A stretch of DNA of 64,000 nucleotides from positions 62,001 through 126,000 of the forward strand of contig CAXAZF010000005.1 in assembly GCA_963973455.1 (NCBI GenBank), read 5' to 3'. The translations under genes and the position numbers were made by a program. A model generated the notes under the pieces. That model was not told where the DNA came from, made no database searches, and was given only the letters and a program-made list of their open reading frames with translations. Shown here one piece after another: positions 46,001 through 54,895 of this stretch (position 1 is its first letter; each line of letters opens with the position of its first letter). The stretch comes from Marixanthomonas sp002364245 (lineage in GTDB: Bacteria; Bacteroidota; Bacteroidia; Flavobacteriales; Flavobacteriaceae).

Positions 46001-46701
46001 CATTAGGAATTAAAAAAGATGGTCGCTACGGAAGCACTTTTGAATTTAAAGCGAAATTTGAAGGCGTTGAAGTAGAAGATACCGACGGTAGGTTTATTTC
46101 AGATATTGGATACCCAGATGTTGAGGAAAGAAAATATTTTGCATCTGCTGAAGGTACATACACCTATGAAAGTTTTGACAATAAAGCTAATCCTGGTAGA
46201 GGGATGCACGCTAGCTTAACGGCAGGAGGAACTCAAAACATTGATGATAGTGATCGTGTTTTTGGATATTTAATTCCGAAGTTAACTTTTTACAACGCTT
46301 TGACAAAAGACAAAAAAGTGGTTTTAAAAACCAAAGCTGTCGGACACTTTAATGTAGGAAACAACTTTGAATTCTATCAAGGCGCGCAATTGGGTAGAGA
46401 CTATGGATTAAGAGGATATAGAAGAGATCGTTTTACCGGTCGTAGCGCATTAGCTGGAGGAGCAGATTTACGATATAGCTTTAATAGTTTTAGAACAGCA
46501 GTGACGCCTGTACAAATAGGGATATTTGGCGGGTATGATGTGGGTAGAGTTTGGATTCCGAATGATACTTCAGATGTTTGGCATAATAGCTACGGTGGAG
46601 GATTTTGGATTAATGCTGCCGACTTGTTAAGCGGTACCGTAAATGTTTTTACTTCAGATGAAGGTGTTCAGTTTTCTTTCAAAGTAGCTTTTTCAATGTA
46701 A
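43009..46701 (+). CDS. Phosphoesterase-barrel lipoprotein, copy 1 (phosphoesterase motifs degraded)
   Basis: A 1,230-residue lipoprotein (lipobox LLFFSC, Cys19). Residues 44-370 have the fold signature of calcineurin-type phosphoesterases, but key ligands are changed. GDAG (50-53) and MHHP (226-229) are kept, GDxxxD has become GNSFYPKG (Asn88), GNHE has become GNLD (Leu131), and GHxH has become GHDR (297-300). Residues about 430-900 form the conserved middle module with YNMRALKKS (461-469), IGDWDRHNDQWR (603-614) and IPRDRDQVF (630-638). The C-terminal 330 residues are a BamA/TamA-like barrel with YGLRGYRRDRFTGRSALAGG. It is first of three tandem paralogues. The ATG at 43009 is chosen over a TTG two codons upstream. 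Confidence 0.9.
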   Translation: MKKINIFITFITALLFFSCATYQPQYSSTYQPDSFSSDGKEIERTFYLIGDAGYISIGETEKNLTLQAFKNYIAERNTEDNNLLFLGNSFYPKGMPEDDGPVKAEAKQKIKKQLEAIEGFQGTVNVLPGNLDWKSGVDGLELEEDLLKEALNSDSVLEPNNGCPLEEVEISDSVHLIMIDTQWYIEEWDKHPKMNDKCQIKNRAKFLVELEGELKKAKQKTIILAMHHPLYTNGKIGGKYPALNHLLPVPGVASLITQVRSQGAISPQDRYNEAYSELMGRIEVLVKDHKNLVLVSGHDRSLQYIEGANAKQVISGSGGDATAAALGENGMFSYGGQGFSKVTIYKDGSTSVAFFKAEEDGSSTKVFEKEIIGPEREYNISKLPNTFPKTVKAAVYSDSLVNRSGFFKTVWGDHYRKVYGKEVLAPTVDLDTLYGGLTVERAGGGHQTVSLRLVDKEGHDYNMRALKKSAVQFLQTVILKNEVIESDFKNTLPEDLILDFYTAAHPYGAFAIPKLADAAKVFHTNPKLFYVPKQKALGKFNETYGDELYMIVERPDEEYDEAIFDYAEDIISTDDVLEEIRKDEENKINQKAYIRARMFDMLIGDWDRHNDQWRFALQEDEDGNKIYTPIPRDRDQVFANFDGGLLDAVRALFSTARQFQVYGPELEHTKWFNSAGIKLDRALAENYGREEWMAQAEYIKENVTDEVIEQAFNDLPKEVQDETAEEIKENLKGRRDNIVRIASEYYDYFSSLQILTGTDKDDIFEITRLPEGKTNIKAYRIKDGEKGDLILDRTFTKDDTKELWVYGLDDDDVFEVKGKGSRPIFIRIIGGQNNDTYDIENGSRIKVYDQKSKKNTIKNKGGAAFRITNNYNFNTYDYVKENKTINLLLPTFGYNADDGFLIGLSDTFTVHGFQENPFKQKHSIKAGYYFATESFDINYSGEFANIFGDWNFLVEGHFRNPNFAENFFGFGNETINLDYEEDLGRDYNRVRIGSYGGALGIKKDGRYGSTFEFKAKFEGVEVEDTDGRFISDIGYPDVEERKYFASAEGTYTYESFDNKANPGRGMHASLTAGGTQNIDDSDRVFGYLIPKLTFYNALTKDKKVVLKTKAVGHFNVGNNFEFYQGAQLGRDYGLRGYRRDRFTGRSALAGGADLRYSFNSFRTAVTPVQIGIFGGYDVGRVWIPNDTSDVWHNSYGGGFWINAADLLSGTVNVFTSDEGVQFSFKVAFSM

Positions 46702-46723
46702 AATAAGAATACTATTATTGTGT

Positions 46724-49700
46724 ATGCGTTTCAAAAAGAACTCTCTTTTTTTAATTTTAATTACTATAGTAAGTGCCTGTGCAACTTATGAACCACAATA
46801 TAAAAATCCGGAAGAAAAACCTTCTTTTCCAACAGATAAAAAAGTAGAACGGACTTTTTATTTAGTAGGTGATGCAGGGATTTCACCGCTAAATAGAATG
46901 AGTAATGGTCTTACTATTTTTAATAATTATTTAAAGAAAAATCCAACTAAAGCTAGTGATCACGCTATTTTTTTAGGGGATAATATTTACGATGATGGAA
47001 TGCCAGCAGAAGGGCATCCCAATAGGGAGATCAGTGAATATTACATGGACAACCAGTTTAAAGCACTAGAAGACTTTAAGGGGCAAACCTATATTATTCC
47101 TGGAAATCATGAATATTATTCTGGAGGGTTAATTGGCCTTAAGCGGGAACAGGAGTACGTTCAAAAACATTTAGATTCTTTAGCTTTTCAACCTACAGGC
47201 GGGTGTCCTTTAATAAACTTTTCGGTTTCAAAAAATGTTGAATTATTAATTATTGACTCACAATGGTATCTTGAAGACTGGAATGATGATCCAGATTTCA
47301 ATAGAAACTGTGAAATTAAAACGCGGGAAAAACTGTTTATTGAAATAGCCAATGAACTTGAAAAGAATAAAAATAAAACAGTTCTTTTTGCGATGCACCA
47401 CCCTATGTTTACTAATGGAACTCACGGTGGCTATTTTGCTTTAGAAAAACATTTATACCCTACACAAAGTAAGTTTCCCTTACCTATATTATCATCTTTA
47501 GTGGTACAAATACGCTCTCAGGGAGGGGTTTCGGTTCAAGATAGATATAATGAACTTTACAACAAACTGATGAATCGTTTGGCCTCTTTGGCTAAAAAGC
47601 ATGGTCGAGTGGTTTTTACCTCAGGGCATGAACATACACTTCAGCACGTAGAAAAAGAAGGATTGGTACAAATACTTTCAGGCTCTGGGGGTAAATCATC
47701 AAACGCAGCTTTAGGGCAGAATGGTGTTTTTAGCTATGGAGGCCAAGGTTTTGCCATTTTTGATGTCTTCGAAGATGGCTCTTCCTTTGTGAAATATTAT
47801 GGTGGAACGAAAGACAATCAACCAAAACTTTTATTTCAGAAAGAAGTGTTTCCGTCAAACAAAACTTATCCTGCCTCTGTATTGCCTAATAATTATGAAC
47901 CTACCAAAGAAGTTGCTATATACGAGCAAGATAGTGTTAGTGAGGCATTGTTTTTTAAAACCATTTGGGGGGGCAAATACAAAGACGCATTTACTAATAA
48001 AGTAAATGCAAAAATTGCTTCTTTAGATACACTTTATGGCGGGTTACACGTAATACATGAAACAGGTAATGAAGAATATGATGCTTTAATTTTGGAAGAC
48101 AGTAGAGGCAATAGGTATCGTATGCGAGCCATGAAGAAAAATGCTTTGGAGTTCTCTCAAAAAATAGTTTTTGAAGAAGATACAGAGACACAAGAAATAG
48201 ATAAAGAAGATTCTAAAGTTACACCTAAAAATACATTTGGGGTAGATTTTTATACGGCAACTCATCCATATGCACCACTTGCTCTTCCTACATTGGCAAA
48301 GGCTGCAAGGATTTTCCATAATCAAACAGAACTCTTTTACATACCCAAGCAAGAACAATTAGGCGTTTACAATGAAAATTTTGGGGATGCCCTTTATTTA
48401 CTTACAACAGAACCTGCTGAAAGCACTAAAGGTGAGCCTCTTTTTGAGTATCCGGACGATATTGAAACAGCAGATGATATCCTTATAAAACTTCGTAGAG
48501 GTCGTGAAGTGTCAATAGATGAAGAAAACTTTATACGTTCCCGACTATTTGATATGCTTGTGGGAGATTGGGATAGAGAACCAGGTCACTGGAGATGGGC
48601 AGAATACTTACGTCAAGATAGCGTAAATGTCTTTGTTCCCATACCAAGAAACAGGGATGATGCTTTTTCTAGTTTCGAAGGAAATGTGCTTGATATTGCA
48701 AGATCTATATTTGGTAGAACCTATGAAAAGCAGGTATATAATGAAAACCTGCGGGATATAAGATGGTTCAATAAAGAAGGAATTATATTGGATCGTGCCC
48801 TCTTAAAAAAATCAGGAAGGGAAGATTGGATTAATGCAGCAAAAAACTTACAAAACTCAATTTCAGACTCAATTATTGAAACTGCTTTTTCAACTATTCC
48901 CGAAAGTGTCAACGATGAATCCTTACAGGACATAGTAACTGCCTTGAAAGGGCGAAGGGATAATCTTGAAAAAATTGCTGATAGATACTATTCATATTTA
49001 GCCAAGCTACAAACAATTGAAGGTACCAATAAAAAAGACTTCTTTCAGATAACTAGATTGTCTGATGGGAGAACAAATGTAAGAACGTATAATTTTCCTT
49101 CAGAAGATAGGGGAATGCTTGTGGCCGATCGTACTTTTTTAGCTTCAGAAACAAATCAGATTTGGATTTATGGATTAGATGAGCAAGATATTTTTGAAGT
49201 GACTGGAACGGGTGATAACCCAATATTTATAAGGTTAATTGGTGGTCACGGCAACGATGTGTATCGGTTAGTTGAAGGAAAAAAAGTAAAGGTGTATGAC
49301 CATGAAAGTAAAGAAAATACCGTTGAGGTTAAAAACGGGGGTAATTTGCGACTTACCGATGTTTATACTTTAAACACGTACGATTACCGGAAAAATATTC
49401 AAAATACACACGCGTATGCAGCGGCATTTGGATACAATCCTGATGATGGCTATAGAGCTGGATTACAGTATGTGTACCAAGTAAATAGCTTTCAGCAAAA
49501 CCCTTTTTCCCGCCGACATAGTTTAAACGTGGGGTATTACTTTGACAGCGATAGTTTTGATATAAGTTACGAAGGTGAAATAGCCAATATTAGAAATACA
49601 CTAAATTTAAGTTTTGGTGGTCGTTTTACAAGTCCTACTTACGTGGTAAACTATTTTGGGTACGGAAATGAAACCAATAACCCAGAAGACGATTTAGGCT

Positions 49701-50440
49701 TTAATTATAACAGGGTTCAAGTACAAACGCTTATGGCGAAAGCAGGATTGTTACGTAACTCAAATTTTGGTAGCTTTTTTAAATTGCAAGGTAAGTTTGA
49801 AGCAATTCGAGTAAATGACGATATACCAGGTATTACAAATATTCGCAGAGTTGATAAAACTGAAAACTTCGATCCATACGGTACGCTTGAAGGTATCTAT
49901 AACTACCGAAGTTTTGATAATCCCAGAAACCCAACTATTGGGATGATGTTTGACCTTAATACTGGAGTAACAGGTAATTTTGATAACTTAAAAAGGGTAT
50001 TTGGGTATTTAAAAACCCGACTTGGTTTCTACAATAGCTTAACTACCAATAAAAAATGGGTGTTAAAAACCAATGTCCGTGCAAAATTTAACTTCGGAAG
50101 TCAATTTGAATTTTTTCAGGGCATTAATTTAGGTGCAAATAGTGGTCTTCGTGGATTTAGAGAAGAACGCTTTACAGGGAAGTCTTCGTTAGTAGGAAGT
50201 GCAGATGTTAGATATAGCTTTGATGAATTCAAAGTTGGGCTAATACCTTTACAAGTAGGTCTCTACGGCGGGGCCGACTTAGGCCGTGTATGGACACCTG
50301 ATTTTGATTCAGAAAAATGGCATAACTCGTATGGAGGCGGACTTTGGATAAACGGTAGCGGTGGCTTAACTGGTTCAGCAAGCTTATTTCACTCTGTAGA
50401 AGGAGCTCGCTTGGTATTCGGTTTAGGATTTGACTTTTAA
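46724..50440 (+). CDS. Phosphoesterase-barrel lipoprotein, copy 2 (phosphoesterase motifs intact)
   Basis: A 1,238-residue paralogue of its neighbours, 22 bases after copy 1. Lipobox TIVSAC has Cys19. The phosphoesterase motifs are complete: GDAG (49-52), GDNIYDDG (85-92), GNHE (127-130), MHHPMF (224-229) and GHEH (301-304). The middle module keeps YRMRAMKKN and IPRNRDDAF, but the central motif reads VGDWDREPGHWRW, without the His of the other copies. The barrel includes SGLRGFREERFTGKSSLVGS. It probably removes phosphate from a periplasmic or surface substrate, anchored at the outer membrane. The start ATG is taken at 46724 rather than an in-frame TTG at 46718. Confidence 0.92.
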   Translation: MRFKKNSLFLILITIVSACATYEPQYKNPEEKPSFPTDKKVERTFYLVGDAGISPLNRMSNGLTIFNNYLKKNPTKASDHAIFLGDNIYDDGMPAEGHPNREISEYYMDNQFKALEDFKGQTYIIPGNHEYYSGGLIGLKREQEYVQKHLDSLAFQPTGGCPLINFSVSKNVELLIIDSQWYLEDWNDDPDFNRNCEIKTREKLFIEIANELEKNKNKTVLFAMHHPMFTNGTHGGYFALEKHLYPTQSKFPLPILSSLVVQIRSQGGVSVQDRYNELYNKLMNRLASLAKKHGRVVFTSGHEHTLQHVEKEGLVQILSGSGGKSSNAALGQNGVFSYGGQGFAIFDVFEDGSSFVKYYGGTKDNQPKLLFQKEVFPSNKTYPASVLPNNYEPTKEVAIYEQDSVSEALFFKTIWGGKYKDAFTNKVNAKIASLDTLYGGLHVIHETGNEEYDALILEDSRGNRYRMRAMKKNALEFSQKIVFEEDTETQEIDKEDSKVTPKNTFGVDFYTATHPYAPLALPTLAKAARIFHNQTELFYIPKQEQLGVYNENFGDALYLLTTEPAESTKGEPLFEYPDDIETADDILIKLRRGREVSIDEENFIRSRLFDMLVGDWDREPGHWRWAEYLRQDSVNVFVPIPRNRDDAFSSFEGNVLDIARSIFGRTYEKQVYNENLRDIRWFNKEGIILDRALLKKSGREDWINAAKNLQNSISDSIIETAFSTIPESVNDESLQDIVTALKGRRDNLEKIADRYYSYLAKLQTIEGTNKKDFFQITRLSDGRTNVRTYNFPSEDRGMLVADRTFLASETNQIWIYGLDEQDIFEVTGTGDNPIFIRLIGGHGNDVYRLVEGKKVKVYDHESKENTVEVKNGGNLRLTDVYTLNTYDYRKNIQNTHAYAAAFGYNPDDGYRAGLQYVYQVNSFQQNPFSRRHSLNVGYYFDSDSFDISYEGEIANIRNTLNLSFGGRFTSPTYVVNYFGYGNETNNPEDDLGFNYNRVQVQTLMAKAGLLRNSNFGSFFKLQGKFEAIRVNDDIPGITNIRRVDKTENFDPYGTLEGIYNYRSFDNPRNPTIGMMFDLNTGVTGNFDNLKRVFGYLKTRLGFYNSLTTNKKWVLKTNVRAKFNFGSQFEFFQGINLGANSGLRGFREERFTGKSSLVGSADVRYSFDEFKVGLIPLQVGLYGGADLGRVWTPDFDSEKWHNSYGGGLWINGSGGLTGSASLFHSVEGARLVFGLGFDF

Positions 50441-50461
50441 GAAACCCTTATAACATATTGT

Positions 50462-53400
50462 ATGAAATTATCCCCATTTTACTTAGTACTTTCTTTTCTG
50501 CTTTTAGCTTCTTGCGCTACATCAAAATTACAAACACGGTTAGATAGAACAATTGATGATACTTTTAATGAAGAAGAGGTTGTAAATACTATCTATATAA
50601 CAGGAAATGCGGCTAAAAATAGTGAAGCAACGGTATCTGTTTTAAGTAAAATAATTGCAAAGAATGCTTCCAAAGAAAAAAGCGTTCTTTTTGTGGGGGA
50701 CAATATAGATGCTGAAGACGGTGAGGAAGAAAAACTTAAAAAACAACTTGATCCTCAAATTCGAGTAGCAAAAACTACTGGGGCTACCCCTTATTTTTTA
50801 CCAGGAAATTACGAATGGGATTTCAATAAAACCAAAGGGCTGGAAACCATTGAAGATTACTTAAAAGAAAATTTTGAAGATGGCGATATCTTAACCCCAA
50901 ATAACGGTTGCCCTTTAGAGAGCATTGAGCTTTCAGAAAACATACAATTAATAGCGGTAGATAGCCAATGGTTTATTGAAGATTGGGACAAAAACCCCAA
51001 TATGAATGATAAATGCCAGATTAAAACACGTGAAAAACTTCTCTTAGAAATTGCAGGAGAAATAAAGAAAAGCGCCAATAAAATAATAATTTTTGCGATG
51101 CACCATCCCATGTTTACAAATGGTTTTCATGGAGGTCGGTTTTCATTTCGGGACCATATTTTCCCGTTGCAGGGTAATATTCCTTTTCCAGGTGTAGGAA
51201 CACTCATTACCGAAATTCGTTCACAAGGCGGTGTGTCTAAGCAAAACCGTTTTAACTATCGGTATAGTGAGCTTATGAAGGAGCTTGAAATCTTACTGAA
51301 TAAACCCGACCATCGCATTCTAATAGTTTCAGGGCACGAGGAAAACCTTCAGTATATCGAAGAAGGAAATTTCAAACAGTTGGTTAGTGGAGCTGCATCT
51401 AGTGCTAAACCAGTTTCATTAAGTGACAATGGTATTTTTTCATATGGAAAGCAAGGTTTCGCTTCAGTTGAAATAACAGGTAAAGGGAGTGTTTGGGTCT
51501 CTTTTTATGCTTCGGAAGAAAAAAAAGACGCATCAAATTTATTATTCAGAAGAAAAATATTTCAAGATGTCGAAGAACCAAAAACCGAATCGTTTCCAAA
51601 AACATATCCGCGAACGTATACAGCTTCAGTTTATGATATTGAAAAAGTAGAAAAATCTGATTTTTTCAAGTCCTTTTGGGGGCAACATTATCGAGATGTC
51701 TATGGAACAAAAGTGACAGCCACAACTGCCTTGTTAGATACTTTATATGGAGGTTTGGAAGTGGTAAGGCCAGGAGGTGGACATCAAACGCGTTCCTTAA
51801 GGTTAGTGACAAAAGATGGCAAAGAATATAATATGCGTGCTCTTAAAAAGAGTGCTGTTCAACTTTTGGAAACAACAACTTTTAATGGAATTGACGCTGA
51901 AAAATATTTCAGCAATACAGTGCCTGAGGATTTAATTCTAGATTTTTACACAGCAGCACATCCCTATGGGGCATTTGCAATTCCAAAACTGGCCAAAGCG
52001 GCGGGAGTATATTATACTACGCCAGAATTGTATTACGTACCTAAGCAGCAGCGTTTAGGAAAATATAATGAGGGCTACGGTAATCAATTGTATATGATTG
52101 TAGAACGTCCTGCGGAAGAGTATGAAAACCGTAAAAGTTTTGGATATCCAGATAATGTGGAAAGCACAGACGACTTATTAGAAAAACTCAGGGAAGATGA
52201 GGATCATAGGTTAGACGAAGCCACATATATTCGAGCACGTATTTTTGATATGTTGATCGGCGATTGGGACAGGCATAGCGATCAATGGCGTTGGTCAGAG
52301 TTTGAAGATGAGGATGGGAGATTGCAGTTTATACCAATTCCACGGGATCGAGATCAGGTTTTTGCCAATTTTGACGGTAGCTTTTTAAACGTACTTAGAA
52401 AATTAGCTGGTTCAGTAAATCAGTTTGGTATTTATAACAAAGATATAAAGGATGTTGCGTGGTTTAATAAGGCAGGCTCACAATTGGACCGTGCCCTTGT
52501 TAAACGAAGTGATAAGTCAACTTGGATGGAAGAAGCTAAAAAAATGCAGAAAGCCATTGACGAAGAAATTTTAGACAACGCTTTTAAGGACCTTCCTGAG
52601 GAAGTACAAGACACGACTAGTAACGAGATAAAAAAATCATTTCTAAAAAGAAAAGAAAATCTTGTACATATCGTAGAACGTTATTACCACGAGTTTATAA
52701 AGTTTCAAATGTTGACAGGGACCGATAAAGATGATCATTTTGTTATAAACCGTCAGCCTAATGGAAAAACGCAGATAACTGCCTATAGAATAAAGAATGG
52801 GGAAAAAGGCGATGTATTGTTCGATAGGGTTTTTAATTCAGAAGAAACAAAAGAGATTTGGTTGTATGGATTGGACGATGATGATGTTTTTGAAGTAAAC
52901 GGTGTAGCAGAAAAAGCAATTTTAATACGATTAATAGGAGGGCAAGATGATGATATTTATAACATTTCAGAAGGAAAAAAAATTGTAGTGTATGATAATA
53001 AAGATGATGAGGTAGAAATAAAAAATAAAGGTGGAGCCGGTTTTAAAACCACTAATATTTATGAAGCCAATAGTTATGATTACACAAAGAAGAAATCTTC
53101 TGCCAGTACCATTAGCTTGGAAACACTGTATAATAACGATACAGGGGTTTCTTTAAAGGCTTCTTATACAAATGATAAGTTTAATTTTATAAAAAATCCG
53201 TACAGTAAAAGAACCAATATTTCACTTGATTATAATTTTCAAACCACAGGATTTGATATTGATTTTTTAAAAGGGTATGCAGCGGTAGTTAACGATTTTA
53301 ATTTTGTGATAGATGGTAGGTATACCTCTTTAGATTATACTGAAAACTTTTTTGGCTTCGGAAATGAAACAATTAATCCTGAACATGATTTAGGGCTAAG

Positions 53401-54133
53401 TTATAATCGTATTCAAATGGAACGAATTCACGGTGGGCTGGCACTTGAAAAAGAAACAGATTACGGAAGTTTTTTTCAGTTAAAACTGAATCTAAATACA
53501 CTAAAGCTAATTAATAATGAAAGTAATTTCTTGTTAGATGCAGCACCAGAAGAATATACATTGCGGTCTTATTTTGCTGTTCCTGAAATTACTTATAGCT
53601 ATAAAAATTACGATGCAGATTACTTCCCTAGTAAAGGAATGTTTTTTTCTGCCACAGCAGGAGGGATTGATAATTTAAAATCGAATGATATTACTGGCTT
53701 TTTAAAGTCTTCTGTTTTGTTTTACAATTCACTATTAAGTAATAATAGGCTTGTTTTGGAAACTGGAGCTTCTACACATTTACAAGTAGGAGATAGACCT
53801 GAATTTTATCAAACGGCTACTTTAGGTGCTAAAACGGGGTTGAGAGGATACCGCGAAGGTAGATTTAAGGGCTTTAATAGCTTTTTAGGAAAAAGTGATT
53901 TATTGTATACGTTTCAACCCATAAAAACAGCTTTATTCCCTGTAACGGTTAGAATACGTGGAGGGTACAATATAGGTCGTGTTTGGGTAAAAAGAGATAC
54001 TTCAGAAAAATGGTACGATGCCTACGGTGGCGGGTTTGATATTTTGTGGACTAACGCCATAGTGGGAAGTTTTACGGCATTTAAAGGAGAAGAAGGCACT
54101 CGCTTATCTTTTGGCTTAAAAATAAGCTATTAG
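50462..54133 (+). CDS. Phosphoesterase-barrel lipoprotein, copy 3 (phosphoesterase motifs degraded)
   Basis: A 1,223-residue paralogue, 21 bases after copy 2. Lipobox LLLASC has Cys18. Motifs are again altered, differently from copy 1: GDAG is GNAA (48-51), GD (79-80) is kept, GNHE is GNYE (115-118), MHHP (213-216) is kept, and GHxH is GHEE (291-294). The middle module is close to copy 1, with YNMRALKKS, IGDWDRHSDQWRW and IPRDRDQVF. The barrel includes TGLRGYREGRFKGFNSFLGK. The three genes are likely one transcript, ended by the hairpin at 54150-54169. Confidence 0.9.
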   Translation: MKLSPFYLVLSFLLLASCATSKLQTRLDRTIDDTFNEEEVVNTIYITGNAAKNSEATVSVLSKIIAKNASKEKSVLFVGDNIDAEDGEEEKLKKQLDPQIRVAKTTGATPYFLPGNYEWDFNKTKGLETIEDYLKENFEDGDILTPNNGCPLESIELSENIQLIAVDSQWFIEDWDKNPNMNDKCQIKTREKLLLEIAGEIKKSANKIIIFAMHHPMFTNGFHGGRFSFRDHIFPLQGNIPFPGVGTLITEIRSQGGVSKQNRFNYRYSELMKELEILLNKPDHRILIVSGHEENLQYIEEGNFKQLVSGAASSAKPVSLSDNGIFSYGKQGFASVEITGKGSVWVSFYASEEKKDASNLLFRRKIFQDVEEPKTESFPKTYPRTYTASVYDIEKVEKSDFFKSFWGQHYRDVYGTKVTATTALLDTLYGGLEVVRPGGGHQTRSLRLVTKDGKEYNMRALKKSAVQLLETTTFNGIDAEKYFSNTVPEDLILDFYTAAHPYGAFAIPKLAKAAGVYYTTPELYYVPKQQRLGKYNEGYGNQLYMIVERPAEEYENRKSFGYPDNVESTDDLLEKLREDEDHRLDEATYIRARIFDMLIGDWDRHSDQWRWSEFEDEDGRLQFIPIPRDRDQVFANFDGSFLNVLRKLAGSVNQFGIYNKDIKDVAWFNKAGSQLDRALVKRSDKSTWMEEAKKMQKAIDEEILDNAFKDLPEEVQDTTSNEIKKSFLKRKENLVHIVERYYHEFIKFQMLTGTDKDDHFVINRQPNGKTQITAYRIKNGEKGDVLFDRVFNSEETKEIWLYGLDDDDVFEVNGVAEKAILIRLIGGQDDDIYNISEGKKIVVYDNKDDEVEIKNKGGAGFKTTNIYEANSYDYTKKKSSASTISLETLYNNDTGVSLKASYTNDKFNFIKNPYSKRTNISLDYNFQTTGFDIDFLKGYAAVVNDFNFVIDGRYTSLDYTENFFGFGNETINPEHDLGLSYNRIQMERIHGGLALEKETDYGSFFQLKLNLNTLKLINNESNFLLDAAPEEYTLRSYFAVPEITYSYKNYDADYFPSKGMFFSATAGGIDNLKSNDITGFLKSSVLFYNSLLSNNRLVLETGASTHLQVGDRPEFYQTATLGAKTGLRGYREGRFKGFNSFLGKSDLLYTFQPIKTALFPVTVRIRGGYNIGRVWVKRDTSEKWYDAYGGGFDILWTNAIVGSFTAFKGEEGTRLSFGLKISY

Positions 54134-54140
54134 GCTTCAA

Positions 54141-54169
54141 AAAAACAAAAAGCCCGCATAAGCGGGCTT
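54141..54169 (-). terminator. Terminator between the paralogue array and dps
   Basis: AAGCCCGC (54150-54157) pairs with GCGGGCTT (54162-54169) across ATAA. On the minus strand the stem runs into a T-rich tract, so it ends dps. The plus-strand side (TTAATAAAAATTTT) is weaker but may also end the paralogue operon, whose stop is at 54133. Confidence 0.82.
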
Positions 54170-54193
54170 AATAAAAATTTTGGATACAATTAA

Positions 54194-54685
54194 TTATGCC
54201 TCAGGGTGTGTATCACTAGATTTCATAGACCAAGCGTCTAACATCCAACTAATTTTCTCAATATCGGCAATATAACCACCAATCAAATCAATAGTCCCTT
54301 CGTCACCTGCTTTATCAGCTTTTTCAATCACATTTCGCATTTGATTTAGTATTTTTCCGTGATCATCTAAAAGAATTTTCACCATTTTTGAATCTTCAGT
54401 ACGAGAAGGTGATTCTTTTAAATTAGACATTTCGAGGTAATCGGTATAGTTACTAACTGGTTGGAATCGTAATGTTAAAATTCGTTCTGCAATTTCATCT
54501 ACTTTTAATTTAGCATCGTCGTACATTTCTTCAAATTTTTCATGAAGATCAAAAAAGTTTTTTCCAACAATGTTCCAATGAAAATTACGAAGCTTTTGGT
54601 AGTATAAATGGTAGTCTGCTAATAGTATGTTTAGTTCTTTTGCAGTAGTGGTAGTTTTTTCTTTATCTAAGTTCAAGTAGCTCAT
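54194..54685 (-). CDS. dps: Dps-family DNA-protecting ferritin
   Basis: A 163-residue four-helix mini-ferritin that oxidises and stores iron and shields DNA in starvation or oxidative stress. The ferroxidase region reads NFHWNIVGKNFFDLHEKFEEMYDDA (35-58), with His36, His48 and the following acidic residues. The second helix pair has DHGKILNQMRNVIEKADKAGDEGT. The ATG at 54685 is firm, because an in-frame TTG nine codons upstream lies inside the -7 promoter box. Confidence 0.95.
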   Translation of the reverse strand: MSYLNLDKEKTTTTAKELNILLADYHLYYQKLRNFHWNIVGKNFFDLHEKFEEMYDDAKLKVDEIAERILTLRFQPVSNYTDYLEMSNLKESPSRTEDSKMVKILLDDHGKILNQMRNVIEKADKAGDEGTIDLIGGYIADIEKISWMLDAWSMKSSDTHPEA

Positions 54686-54709
54686 AGTATTTTTCTTTTT
54701 AGTTTTATA

Positions 54710-54740
54710 CAAATTTAAGCAGTCAGGCAGTCGAAACCAA
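54710..54740 (-). promoter_or_regulatory. Promoter TTG-N20-TAAATTTG of dps
   Basis: Minus strand TTG (54740-54738), a 20-base spacer and TAAATTTG (54717-54710) form a complete Bacteroidota promoter, with the ATG 24 bases downstream of the -7 box. An OxyR-type operator could not be recognised. Confidence 0.75.
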
Positions 54741-54895
54741 TACTTACGAGGAGTTTAGCCTTTTTTTAACGTTGAAAACAATCCAAAATATACTTTACAA
54801 CAACTTTTATTTAAAAGGAGAAAAGCAATAATCTCTTTAAAGAATACTTATATTTACACGTTAAAATAAGAGTTATATTGAATTATAAATTTTTA

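Noticed and set aside
43009..54133. Tandem array as a recent assembly duplication
   Set aside because: The copies differ throughout at protein level and in catalytic motifs, so they are old paralogues and not a sequence artefact.
54686..54712. Longer dps start (TTG at 54712, nine codons upstream)
   Set aside because: The TTG lies inside the -7 promoter box TAAATTTG, so it would not be in the mRNA.
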